From IMG/VR virus record IMGVR_UViG_3300032242_003148, positions 62,001-126,000 of that record: a DNA stretch of 64,000 nucleotides; one strand, given 5' to 3'. The stretch's first letter is position 1; the number at the start of each line of letters is the position of its first letter. The position numbers and the translations under genes were made by a program. The DNA is from a virus. This document shows, one piece after another, positions 44,927-53,547 of this stretch. A model generated the notes under the pieces. It did no database searches. It was not told the origin of the DNA and saw only the letters and a program-made list of their open reading frames with translations.

Positions 44927-44950
44927 AATGTTATGTTCTCCTATTTTTTT

Positions 44951-44979
44951 ATTTTAGTTTAGTTTTAGTTTTTTGTAAA
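44951..44979 (-). promoter_or_regulatory. Promoter of the scaffold gene
   Basis: TTTACA (44979-44974), a 17 bp spacer and TAAAAT (44956-44951) on the minus strand lie in the 62-base gap before the scaffold gene. Confidence 0.6.
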
Positions 44980-44988
44980 TAGCTAATA

Positions 44989-45957
44989 TTAATCTTTACT
45001 TGCTCTGCCTGCTGCGATTCCTGTTCCACCAACGGCTGCGGCACCTAGACCTAGCGAGATTCCTTTGTGCTTACTAGCGAGTTCTTTTGCATCATCTTTG
45101 AACCCCTTTAGCGCAGTCTTACCTCTGGTGAGTACGTTTGTTACAGCTTCACCTGCAGCATTAGCGAGTCCTGCTTCTTTAACAATAGCAAGAGTCTGAG
45201 CATCAGAGAGACCGTATTCACGTGCGCGCTCTACAATACCTTCGTAGTATGCTGCGGTCTTTTCTTCTTTTTCAGCCTTGGCTTTACAAGCCGCGCAGGT
45301 TCCACCACAGTCGCAAGCTTTTTCTTCCTTTTCAGCCTTTTTCTCTTCAGCTACGGGAGCCTTGTTCTCACGGATCTTCTTTAAATCGTCAGCATCAATT
45401 TTACCATTGTGATTAACATCTAACTTTTTCTGTCCACCAATTAATTCACTCTGCTTGAGCTGATTGAATGTTGTGGTAAAAGCTGTGTCATAAAGTTCAA
45501 CAGCCTGCTTGAGACCTAAACCACGACCCAGAGCCTGCTCTAAGAATCCCTCAACATAGTTAGCGGATTTAATAAAATTAATTGCGCTCTGTTTGGCTAA
45601 AGCGGCCTCATCAGCTCCTGGCTGAGGGGCTAATTGCTCTGCCACATCAGGGTGCTGTGAAAGCTGCTGCTCAATCCCGGCGGCAACCCCAGGAATCTGC
45701 TCAGCTTCTTCACCATGTTCTGCCCCGCCACCATGACCATGAGTAACTTCAGCAATAAGCTGTTCTAGCTCCTCAGGAGAAAGTTGTGAAAGAAGCTTTT
45801 CAATTTCTTCTTCATGCGGAGTTTCAGAAGCTTCATGTTCAGGTGTGCCCTCTGGGGCTCCACCGCCATGCTGAGGAAGAAGTGCTTCAATTTGCTCTTC
45901 GTTCATTCCGGCTTCATTCGCGGCTTTGATAAAGCCAGTTAAAAAATGTTTATTCAT
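44989..45957 (-). CDS. Head core-like protein with three targeting-type modules and an EF-hand
   Basis: The 322-residue protein starts HFLTGFIKAANEAGMNEEQI, and related modules recur at about residues 134-158 (YVEGFLEQALGRGLGLKQA) and 237-263 (YYEGIVERAREYGLSDAQT). A loop D-V-N-H-N-G-K-I-D-A-D-D at 180-191 matches the calcium-binding EF-hand pattern. A cysteine cluster follows (CDCGGTCAAC). Two His/Gly-rich stretches and a C-terminal glycine-rich hydrophobic segment (ISLGLGAAAVGGTGIAAG) complete it. Placed between protease and scaffold, it is probably a prohead core protein; metal binding is predicted only from the motifs. Confidence 0.65.
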   Translation of the reverse strand: MNKHFLTGFIKAANEAGMNEEQIEALLPQHGGGAPEGTPEHEASETPHEEEIEKLLSQLSPEELEQLIAEVTHGHGGGAEHGEEAEQIPGVAAGIEQQLSQHPDVAEQLAPQPGADEAALAKQSAINFIKSANYVEGFLEQALGRGLGLKQAVELYDTAFTTTFNQLKQSELIGGQKKLDVNHNGKIDADDLKKIRENKAPVAEEKKAEKEEKACDCGGTCAACKAKAEKEEKTAAYYEGIVERAREYGLSDAQTLAIVKEAGLANAAGEAVTNVLTRGKTALKGFKDDAKELASKHKGISLGLGAAAVGGTGIAAGRASKD

Positions 45958-45983
45958 ATGTTTTTCTCCAAGGATTGTTTTAT

Positions 45984-46012
45984 ATACTAGCTTATATTTA
46001 TTTATGTTCCAA
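45984..46012 (-). promoter_or_regulatory. Candidate promoter of the head core-like gene
   Basis: TTGGAA (46012-46007), a 17 bp spacer and TAGTAT (45989-45984) on the minus strand precede the gene starting at 45957, which also has a TTGGAG ribosome binding site. Confidence 0.5.
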
Positions 46013-46019
46013 GTTTTTT

Positions 46020-47450
46020 TTAACGATTCTGGATCAGAGCGTTTAAAATAGTTTGATCGTCTAATTTACCGCTCTCATCCATATATCTCAGAGCCGCTAA
46101 TTTATAGCTCAAATATTGTTGAGCTAATTCATCTGCAGCTGCATCTTTTTCGATCTCTTTCTTGTTAGGGGAAGCTTTTAAATCGCCAGGAATTCTCTTG
46201 ATGATTGTAATGCGCATAACCCTACCATGAGCAGGCTGATCAAATAAAGAATGCCCTTCAAACAGACGACTGACAAGTCCTTTTATTTCCTTGGGAATTA
46301 TTCCTAAGTCTGAAGGATCAAATTTTTCATTGTTAACAGCTCCCGCCTCTGAGTCTTCGTCCTCTTCCATATGAGAGAATCCAGAAGGTAAACGCTTCTT
46401 CATCTTATCAATAATCTTTTCATCTTTTAATTTATCTCCGAAAAGATATTTAACAAAGTCTGCTGGAGAAAAAACAATACCATGATCAGCTAGGGCCTTT
46501 AATAGCTTGCTAGGATCTTGTTTGCGGAGCTCATCAATTGTTTCATCTGAAATACCATCAGCATGGTTAATCTTTGATGCTTCATGAGCAACATATTTCT
46601 CAGTAGAATCTTTGGGTCCCTTTGTTGCTATTCCCTCAAGATGCTTCTCCATTTCAGCTAACTTACCAACAAGTGCACGCTTATCGCTCGCCTTTTTAGA
46701 AATAAGAAAGTCGTTAGCCTCTGAAGGAGCTCTAAAGTCAGAATAAATTTGAAGATAGTCTGATGTAAGTTTAGGTGCGTATTCAGAAGCTAACTTAAGA
46801 GACATTCCGATTCTATCAGCAGGACGCCCAACAATAGATAACTCAAACCAATGAGGGTCTACGTTATCCATGCCACACATTTCTCCACGCTTGTTTAATT
46901 CACCTATCTGGCTAGGAACGTGTTCACAACGTCCACGATCATCTTTGGCTTCGTGTCCGCACCATGTACAAACATCGCTAGCAACCTTTGCGGCCATAGA
47001 AACGTTGATCTGCTTGCCTTCTGCTAACTTTTGAATTTCTTCTGCACACTTATCATTATCTAAACCAACGATAAGCTCTATTCTCTTCATCTCAGGATTG
47101 TACGCCGCGGCTTTGATATTTCCGTACTTAGGATCATGTGGTTTGTTCTTGTGGTGACGGTTTAATGCCCTGCCATCATACTTACCATCTTTACCCTTAG
47201 AACCTGACTTAACGAATGTCTTATAGTGCTCTAAACATTCAGCTTCTTTAAAAAGATCACCATTGCGGTTCTGGCCAATACCCTCATAAGCGCCAAGAGC
47301 AATAACATGCACGTCTGTTTGATTTGCTGTTTTTTCAACACGCAGCTCATCCTGCACAGCGGCTAACTTCTTCAAGTCAGCTGGTTCATTAACTATGTTT
47401 ACAGGAGGAACATCGTAGTTCCAATCTGAGGTAGAATTAAATTTAATCAT
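46020..47450 (-). CDS. Prohead maturation protease
   Basis: The N-terminal ~220 residues resemble gp21-type and HK97-type capsid serine proteases. Visible are N-R-N-G-D-L-F near residue 61, a histidine pair in ALNRHHKNKPHD (His99/100), an INVSMAAKV strand with candidate nucleophile Ser151, and the ELSIVGRPADRIG closing segment. A cluster CTWCGH plus CEHV (residues 161-177) looks like a zinc site. The ~250-residue C-terminal part is helical and may act as an inhibitory or core domain. The protease would process capsid, scaffold and packaged proteins. It overlaps the preceding gene by one base. Confidence 0.8.
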   Translation of the reverse strand: MIKFNSTSDWNYDVPPVNIVNEPADLKKLAAVQDELRVEKTANQTDVHVIALGAYEGIGQNRNGDLFKEAECLEHYKTFVKSGSKGKDGKYDGRALNRHHKNKPHDPKYGNIKAAAYNPEMKRIELIVGLDNDKCAEEIQKLAEGKQINVSMAAKVASDVCTWCGHEAKDDRGRCEHVPSQIGELNKRGEMCGMDNVDPHWFELSIVGRPADRIGMSLKLASEYAPKLTSDYLQIYSDFRAPSEANDFLISKKASDKRALVGKLAEMEKHLEGIATKGPKDSTEKYVAHEASKINHADGISDETIDELRKQDPSKLLKALADHGIVFSPADFVKYLFGDKLKDEKIIDKMKKRLPSGFSHMEEDEDSEAGAVNNEKFDPSDLGIIPKEIKGLVSRLFEGHSLFDQPAHGRVMRITIIKRIPGDLKASPNKKEIEKDAAADELAQQYLSYKLAALRYMDESGKLDDQTILNALIQNR

Positions 47451-48736
47451 TATTTAATGCGGTTAGCTTCTTCGAATTCACCACGAGAACGCAACATATT
47501 GCGCTTCCATTCGTTAATCTGTTCCTTGCCATAAACTTGATTTTGTAGCGCTTTTAACGCGGCATGGAGACCTAATCCTCCGGCAGCAATACCTCCACCA
47601 ATCACGCCCGCGGGTCCCAAACGACGAAGCGTTTTACCTGCAGTTGTTCTAGCAAAGCTATTTCTAGCTATATCGTTAGCTAACATACTGCGATCACCGC
47701 CAACAGCGTTCTCAAGAACCTGTTTGATCATTTCGTGGCTCATATTCTCAGGATGCTGCTTACCTATTGTGGCGTTGATCCAATCACGCAATGGCTGGTC
47801 TTTATCCGGCAAGATCTGCCCTAAAATATTATGAAGTTTGGGGTGTTTCTCTAATAAGTCCCCAGTCAATACCTTCTCACGTAATTTTTCACCTAATCCA
47901 GCAAAAACGGGGGACTTTAAATTTTTACCAGCGTCTCTTAGTCCTTTATGCGCTTCAGCGTATTCACCAAGCGCTAAATGTTCAGGAGTGCTATAGAGGC
48001 CATCTAAATATTGTCTAATTTTGGCAGACCTTAATTTGACCTCTTCTTCTGTTGCGGCTGTAGAATTAAGCAGCGATGCATATTCGTTTAAATACTTGTC
48101 TTTATCCCCTCCCAAAAGACCCATTTGCCTGAGGCGCTTAAGCATAGGAGTTTTTTCTATCTGCTGCTGTGCATCTGTGCGCAATTTAGGGTCTGCAGAC
48201 TTTAAATTTTCAATAATCTTGGCGTGTTCAGACATATCTGGAGTTGCCGACAGGGACCCAAACATGTTCAATACATGAGGATCTGTAACTGGAAGGCGCT
48301 TTCCCTCTTTGCCTACTGGAGCTAATTTTTCAAGCATGCTCTGCGCAGGATCACCTTTTCTGGTGTTGTATGCCGGCATCATCTTTTTGAGATTACCGCC
48401 CTGACGAACTGCGTTTACTAGAGGTACACCAGCAGCAACACCTGCGCCGATTGTTCCTGAATTAGCAAGAATATCTGAGGTTAATGCTTGTACGGGGTGT
48501 TTATCATAGAAGGTCTCTGCCTTGTTATTCTTAAGTCCTGTTAGATATTCCAGCCCCACGGTACCTTTTCTAAAATCATCCTTAAGCTTATTAAGTCTTT
48601 CTTGGTCGAATTTATTTTTTGCCTCAGGAAGATTATGTAAATCAAGTAGTGGCGCAAGAGCTCTATAAAGCTCAGATTGCGTTCCAGCTTCGGGTGTATC
48701 TAATTCTCTTTGAAATGACGTAAGATCCTCTGGCAT
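47450..48736 (-). CDS. Head-associated protein with a glycine-rich hydrophobic segment
   Basis: The 428-residue, largely helical protein has two small hydrophobic stretches, GTIGAGVAAGVPLVNAV near residue 95 and GPAGVIGGGIAAGGLGLHA near residue 383. Glycine-zipper sequences like these can insert in or disturb membranes. No known domain is recognised. It lies next to the protease within the head cluster, so a packaged internal protein is plausible. Confidence 0.55.
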   Translation of the reverse strand: MPEDLTSFQRELDTPEAGTQSELYRALAPLLDLHNLPEAKNKFDQERLNKLKDDFRKGTVGLEYLTGLKNNKAETFYDKHPVQALTSDILANSGTIGAGVAAGVPLVNAVRQGGNLKKMMPAYNTRKGDPAQSMLEKLAPVGKEGKRLPVTDPHVLNMFGSLSATPDMSEHAKIIENLKSADPKLRTDAQQQIEKTPMLKRLRQMGLLGGDKDKYLNEYASLLNSTAATEEEVKLRSAKIRQYLDGLYSTPEHLALGEYAEAHKGLRDAGKNLKSPVFAGLGEKLREKVLTGDLLEKHPKLHNILGQILPDKDQPLRDWINATIGKQHPENMSHEMIKQVLENAVGGDRSMLANDIARNSFARTTAGKTLRRLGPAGVIGGGIAAGGLGLHAALKALQNQVYGKEQINEWKRNMLRSRGEFEEANRIK

Positions 48737-48740
48737 AATT

Positions 48741-49301
48741 TTAGCTGTTTAAAAGATATTTATCTGCTTGTAGGGCACTACTAAGTCTCTCCACATTTCT
48801 GGGATCATTTAATTTTTGAAAGTTGGTTACAGTTTTTTGCTTGGCCTCATAGGCGGGAACTCCTGCAAGCAATCCTCCTCCTATAGCTCCGGCTAAACCT
48901 AAGCCTTTTGGAAGTCTAGAACGAAGGGCATTTAAAATAGCTGATCTACCTGGTCCCTTTAATGCAGAACCTGCTAGATGCCCCGCAGCCCCGCCCACAA
49001 AAGCCCCGCCAACAGCCTTGCCTAACCCAGCGCTAATTCCTTGCTGTTGTGGATTTTCTCCTAAGGTGGAATTGCGGGTGTTTAAAATAGCTTGATTGTA
49101 CTGTGCTGATGTTTGTCCTGTTGGGTCGTTGTAGCCCGGAGGAACGCCAGCTTCGCGTAGAGCTATGCGGATTCTAGCGATATCCTCGTCACTTAAATCG
49201 TCTGTATATGCTTTTTTAATTAGCCCAAGTATCTCGTCTTCTGGTAAGCCTGAAATATTTGCGGCCTTTATAAAGCCAGTCATGAAGTTATTAGTATTCA
49301 T
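48741..49301 (-). CDS. Small head protein with targeting-type module and glycine zipper
   Basis: I take the ATG at 49301 (MNTNNFMTGFIKAANISGL), which gives 186 residues and the N-terminal module in full. A second helix pair follows, with LSDEDIARIRIALREAGVPP. The C-terminal half is glycine/alanine-rich and hydrophobic (KAVGGAFVGGAAGHLAGSAL, GLGLAGAIGGGLLAGVPAY). It overlaps the upstream gene by 11 bases. Probably carried inside the head; a role in DNA entry is speculation. Confidence 0.6.
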   Translation of the reverse strand: MNTNNFMTGFIKAANISGLPEDEILGLIKKAYTDDLSDEDIARIRIALREAGVPPGYNDPTGQTSAQYNQAILNTRNSTLGENPQQQGISAGLGKAVGGAFVGGAAGHLAGSALKGPGRSAILNALRSRLPKGLGLAGAIGGGLLAGVPAYEAKQKTVTNFQKLNDPRNVERLSSALQADKYLLNS

Positions 49302-49707
49302 TATATTGTTGTACTTGTTGCTGAGGTTGGGGGTTCTCACCACCGGCTAGTGCTGACCCAGCGGCGCCACCTAATCCAAAGCCTAGTGTTGAGCCTATTG
49401 CCTGCCCTGTTCTCATACCTGTTCCTGGGATGGGGGCTCTAAAAAATTTTAATAACTTAGTAGATAAACCTGCAGGTTCGGGGTGACCAGCTGCAAGAGC
49501 TGCGGCTCTACGAGTCTGTAATGTTTTACCAGCCATACGCAAAAGTGGACCTGTGGCTAATCGACTCAGTAATAAATCGCCACCTAGACCACCAATTATC
49601 GGAGCGAGTAGATTCAACCAGGCAGTTTTATCTAATCCGTGCTCAGCACACTTGTTCATATAGCCGCGAATAAATGCAGCCTTGATCTTAGGGTCTTCTA
49701 AGTTCAT
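49291..49707 (-). CDS. Small head protein with targeting-type module
   Basis: In this 138-residue protein the N-terminal helix IKAAFIRGYMNKCAEHGLDK is a diverged version of the shared module. Two glycine-rich hydrophobic segments follow (NLLAPIIGGLGGDLLLS and LGFGLGGAAGSALAGG), and the tail is Gln-rich. It overlaps genes on both sides. The composition matches the neighbouring 186-residue protein, so the two may be distant paralogs. Confidence 0.55.
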   Translation of the reverse strand: MNLEDPKIKAAFIRGYMNKCAEHGLDKTAWLNLLAPIIGGLGGDLLLSRLATGPLLRMAGKTLQTRRAAALAAGHPEPAGLSTKLLKFFRAPIPGTGMRTGQAIGSTLGFGLGGAAGSALAGGENPQPQQQVQQYNEY

Positions 49708-50075
49708 AAGTTAAATAAATATTCCCCAGTAAATGTATCAGCCTGAGCTCTTAACGTACCCAAAGCAGAAGTATAGCTAGCAACAATCGCGTCTTGATAT
49801 GCTTGAGCCTTTAACTGAGTATTTACATTAAATGGAGCAGAGTTAGAATCAAAAGTCCGGGTATATGGTAGCTCAGAAACAATTCCAATATATTGAGCAG
49901 GAAGAGTAAATTGATTAGGGGTAGATCCAAAAGTTCCACCGACATTAATAGTAGGTTCACCGAACTTAGAAATAAGTTGGGTATCTGTTTGTGAAATTTT
50001 ATCTCTATCCACGGAGAAGGTCATGCTCCATATATCGTTTTCAATAGACCTTGTGACTTGTAATAATAAGCTCAT
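49704..50075 (-). CDS. Hypothetical structural protein
   Basis: The 123-residue protein is beta-rich at the N-terminus (QVTRSIENDIWSMTFSVDRD) and helical near the C-terminus (AQAYQDAIVASYTSALGTL). No family is recognised, and it lacks the glycine-zipper character of its neighbours. It overlaps the downstream gene by 4 bases, so expression is coupled. Confidence 0.55.
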   Translation of the reverse strand: MSLLLQVTRSIENDIWSMTFSVDRDKISQTDTQLISKFGEPTINVGGTFGSTPNQFTLPAQYIGIVSELPYTRTFDSNSAPFNVNTQLKAQAYQDAIVASYTSALGTLRAQADTFTGEYLFNL

Positions 50076-50088
50076 TTTAATTTATAAT

Positions 50089-51504
50089 TTAAAACTTTAT
50101 ACCTTCTAGGTTACCACGTAAATAGCTATCAGACACGATTTTTCTTTTCATCATGTCCATATCTAGTTTGGTGAGTTGATCTGCGTCGTGAGGTGCAATG
50201 GCCTGAGAAGCTACCGCTTGGCGAAGCATAGCACGAAGAACTTCTTTCTCTTTAGATACTTGCGGAGAAAGTCTAAGAATCTGCTCATAAGCTTTTACAA
50301 CCTTTTGTGGATTAGCCCTTGAAAGAATAGGATCTGTGAGCATTAACTCTTGAAGGATTAGTTGCCTCTCCATGTTTTCCATGGTCATATTATGGGCATG
50401 GCTAGATCCTCCTGGCTTTTTGCCTCCTCTGCTGGATAACTCCTCATAGAGTCTATGCTCACCCATAGCCTTGCCGGCACCGACTAAATTAGCTAAAGAA
50501 AACAAGCTAAGTGGACTAGCCTCTTTCTTTAGGGCTGCCTTTTTTTCTATCCTCTCTAAAATAGGATCTCTGCTCTCAGCTGTTTTCGTCGGTTTATTTT
50601 TTTTTTTAGCTACCACAATAGGGGCCTCTTCGGCTTGCTTGGATAGTGTTCCATTACCGGCAACCAGCTTTCCGATTTCAGAATAATACTCTTTTTCAAA
50701 AGTATAGTCAGCTTCGGCAGTTTTTAAGTTACCCTCAGCCTCACCTAATGCTGCTGCGGCTTTCATAAAATCATCATACATACCTAGTTCTGCAACTGGG
50801 GAGAACATATTGTATTTGCTGTCGTGCACTCCACGCTCTTCTTCTATACCTGCAGTCTTATAGATTAGGTCTAGATAAGGAACTGACGCTTCGCCATGCT
50901 TGCTGAACACTTGAGATTCAAACTCCTCAAAAGATGTTCTATATCCTTCGTCACGGCGGAAATGAGCCGCCAGCTTTGAGAACTTTTTATTCAGATCTAA
51001 CTCTGCACCAACCTTTTCTGTTTTGCAGTTATCGAGATTCTGTTCTAAATCTCTTAAAAGCTTTGCGGCCTTGTCGAAAGCGCCTTTCATGGTTAAACCA
51101 TAAGAATCCTCTGTTGCGGTTGCTCCTGTGATTTCGAGATAAGCCTGCTTATATTTAGGGTTATTAAGGGCACGGTTAAAATTAAATACTTCATCATTTG
51201 ATTCAGAAGTAGGAAAGTGCTCAGAAATATACTCGCTGGCTGTTTTTTCTGTTTTGTCGAAAATGCTGGAAATTGTTCCAGGGATATCAGCAATCGCAAA
51301 CCCAGCAGAACGGTCTGACGCAGTTTTGAAGTGATTATAGTGGAGAGCAACATTCAGGGCCTCGCCAACACGATGGATATAATTAGGATTAAGATCCAGA
51401 TCAGAGGCCACTTTCTTAAGGGCATCAGTAGGATTTGTTCCACTGTTAACTTTCTGCACTACCTCGGCTAATGCAATTTTTACGAGAGAATTCGGTTGTT
51501 CCAT
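50089..51504 (-). CDS. Large helical head-region protein
   Basis: This 471-residue, largely helical protein starts MEQPNSLVKIALAEVVQKVN, an N-terminal helix similar in character to other head proteins here. It is dense in K-x-A tripeptides (KVA, KTA, KQA, KKA, KEA), some flanking apparent domain borders. A Gly/Ser/His linker (RGGKKPGGSSHAHN) precedes a C-terminal helical domain. No portal or terminase motif is present. I infer a packaged or core protein processed by the protease. Confidence 0.55.
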   Translation of the reverse strand: MEQPNSLVKIALAEVVQKVNSGTNPTDALKKVASDLDLNPNYIHRVGEALNVALHYNHFKTASDRSAGFAIADIPGTISSIFDKTEKTASEYISEHFPTSESNDEVFNFNRALNNPKYKQAYLEITGATATEDSYGLTMKGAFDKAAKLLRDLEQNLDNCKTEKVGAELDLNKKFSKLAAHFRRDEGYRTSFEEFESQVFSKHGEASVPYLDLIYKTAGIEEERGVHDSKYNMFSPVAELGMYDDFMKAAAALGEAEGNLKTAEADYTFEKEYYSEIGKLVAGNGTLSKQAEEAPIVVAKKKNKPTKTAESRDPILERIEKKAALKKEASPLSLFSLANLVGAGKAMGEHRLYEELSSRGGKKPGGSSHAHNMTMENMERQLILQELMLTDPILSRANPQKVVKAYEQILRLSPQVSKEKEVLRAMLRQAVASQAIAPHDADQLTKLDMDMMKRKIVSDSYLRGNLEGIKF

Positions 51505-51532
51505 AGCTTTATCCTTAATTTATACCAGGTTT

Positions 51533-52618
51533 TTAAAAAGAGTTCAATTCCGTAATTGATTTATATTCAGGAAGGGAATTTTCTTTTAGTGCGAGCGTTC
51601 CTATCAATTTTAACGCTTCTTGGTCATCCGAGTCAATAGTTCCTGACTCCTGGCTGTTATCATTCACTATTCTTACAGTGCTGGCGTCAAGATTTCTAAC
51701 CTTTGCCCTGTAGTAATTAACCTCTTCTTTCTTGATATAGAAAGAGGCTAAGTTATTAATTACTCCATTAAAATTAATTGCATCTTTCATATCTGTTACA
51801 GCAAAATTTAGGCTTAGTACGTTCTCTAGCATAGAATCCCCTAGATAATCTTCAACCTTTAATTTTTGTTCTAGGCTCAAGGTATGATAATTAGCGTGGG
51901 CCCTTAAACCTACCTCTCCTAACTCTGAAATTAATTTATAGTATCTCTTGTCTAGGTCAGTAATAATATCATTATCTACTAGTTGAGTCAGGTAGGCAGC
52001 TTGTGCTGTAATATCTTTTGGTACAGCAGAAAAATCAAAAAATAGGTTTCTAATAGCCTCTATCTGCCTAGTATACATTTTAAATCTCTTAGCTATCTCG
52101 GCATCAGTAACTCCTGCAAATATATGATAACCAATGGCTTTAAAGATATGCTCGTGGTCTGTGCTCATCTTAAGACCCACAGCAAACTGGATATACTGGT
52201 CATAGTGCATGTTAGAAACATGGTACAATAATTTCTTTAAAAATGCGTCTGAGATGCCATCCACATGCTTGATATTCCAAACAGGGTTTTTACCATCATA
52301 AGACTTACAAAAAATCTTTTTATCTCCTGAGATTTTTAGCTTTTTATCAAACAGCTTATAAAACGTTTCCCTGTTTTTCCAGCTCAACCTATCAACTACC
52401 TTTTGAAAGTTATCAGGAAATGAATAATTTGTTTCTGTATTCTCCTTAACCCCTGGATAATTAATATACCTTCTCAACGCACTAGAACCATCCGCAGGTT
52501 TACGACAACACCAAATAAGATTAGCTTTGGCGGGATTGAGATATATCTGATACCTCCAATTAGGAAAGTTATAAAAAGAGCCTACCCTATTGAGGGGTAT
52601 TATTGCCTTACGCTTCAT
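51533..52618 (-). CDS. Putative helix-turn-helix protein
   Basis: The 361-residue protein has an N-terminal basic domain with aromatic-rich YNFPNWRYQIYLNP and a cysteine pair (WCCRKP), then helical domains. Around residues 168-192 AGVTDAEIAKRFKMYTRQIE looks like a helix-turn-helix, as in sigma region 4 or response regulators. It lies in the polymerase-head border region. A transcription role is possible, but nothing more specific is shown. Confidence 0.5.
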   Translation of the reverse strand: MKRKAIIPLNRVGSFYNFPNWRYQIYLNPAKANLIWCCRKPADGSSALRRYINYPGVKENTETNYSFPDNFQKVVDRLSWKNRETFYKLFDKKLKISGDKKIFCKSYDGKNPVWNIKHVDGISDAFLKKLLYHVSNMHYDQYIQFAVGLKMSTDHEHIFKAIGYHIFAGVTDAEIAKRFKMYTRQIEAIRNLFFDFSAVPKDITAQAAYLTQLVDNDIITDLDKRYYKLISELGEVGLRAHANYHTLSLEQKLKVEDYLGDSMLENVLSLNFAVTDMKDAINFNGVINNLASFYIKKEEVNYYRAKVRNLDASTVRIVNDNSQESGTIDSDDQEALKLIGTLALKENSLPEYKSITELNSF

Positions 52619-53547
52619 ACATTATCATTATGCTGACTTGTTGCATATCCTGCAAGGCCTCCTAGTCCACCTAAAAGTAAAGCATTTCTACCCATAGACT
52701 TTCTTGCGGCTCTAGCATACCAATCCATTAAATTAATAGGTTTTGGGATTTCTTTAACGGGGTTAAATACCGCCCTTTGTGCGGCTTCGATTGTGGGGGG
52801 TATAAATGTACCAGCTGCTCCTACACCTGCGCCCACACCTGCACCTACCCCTGTGCTTAACGCTGGGTTATCTTGCTGCTCATATGAGTTTAAAACAGAC
52901 GCTAACTCGCCTCCTGGTAATCCAGAAGCATATGGATGTTCTTGTAAAATTTTAGCTGCGGCCTGAAGATCAGCTTCGCTTGGTTTGGATGTACCTGCGT
53001 TTAAACCACCTGCGGCGCCTCCCGCTGCCCCTAAAATAGTGGAACCTACTGCACCTTGTGTGGCTCTATTTAAAACAAGGTTTTTAAATTGTCCTGCCCT
53101 GTTTAACCTACCGGATGGTAATGTTTCTGTTGGAGTTCTTAGTAAGTTTATGCTATTTCGCAGTCCTTTACCTTTACCAAACATAGATAAAATTCCCCCC
53201 GCGGCAAATCCCACAGGAGCAGCAATAGCCCCTAATCTCAATGCATTAGATAATGCCTGATTTTTCATTTCATCTGAAGAACCGGCGGCCCCTCTAGCCT
53301 TTTCTAAAGCTGCTGCAATTTGTGCCCTGCGCTTAGCGGGGTTGTTAGATATAATTGCGCGACTGGTTAATGCCTCTGCTAATGGTCCGCTTAAGGATCT
53401 AGCTTCTCCAGGGATATCTTCAATTGCACCAATTGCAGAATCAGTAACCGGCTTGGTATAGAAGATATTATCCCTGAGAGCCTTCAGGGCTAAATACCTT
53501 TTAAGCAGGCTATCGTCGCCTTGGGACTGATCAGAGTTCGAGGGCAT
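52615..53547 (-). CDS. Glycine-rich hydrophobic head-region protein
   Basis: This 310-residue protein contains several glycine/alanine-rich hydrophobic segments (LGAIAAPVGFAAGGILSMF, GSTILGAAGGAAGGLNAG, GVGAGVGAGVGAAGTFIPP, NALLLGGLGGLAGYAT) separated by short helices and basic stretches. It overlaps the upstream gene by 17 bases and the downstream gene by 4. The composition resembles the other glycine-zipper proteins of the head cluster, so a membrane-active packaged protein is possible. Confidence 0.55.
   Translation of the reverse strand: MPSNSDQSQGDDSLLKRYLALKALRDNIFYTKPVTDSAIGAIEDIPGEARSLSGPLAEALTSRAIISNNPAKRRAQIAAALEKARGAAGSSDEMKNQALSNALRLGAIAAPVGFAAGGILSMFGKGKGLRNSINLLRTPTETLPSGRLNRAGQFKNLVLNRATQGAVGSTILGAAGGAAGGLNAGTSKPSEADLQAAAKILQEHPYASGLPGGELASVLNSYEQQDNPALSTGVGAGVGAGVGAAGTFIPPTIEAAQRAVFNPVKEIPKPINLMDWYARAARKSMGRNALLLGGLGGLAGYATSQHNDNV

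Noticed and set aside
48741-49343. Longer 200-residue version of the module protein
   Set aside because: ATG 49301 places the conserved module at the N-terminus; the longer start would overlap the upstream gene by more than 50 bases.
50089-51504. Portal protein
   Set aside because: Position and size suggested it, but the sequence is all helical with K-x-A sites and lacks portal-like domains; the portal is probably outside the window.
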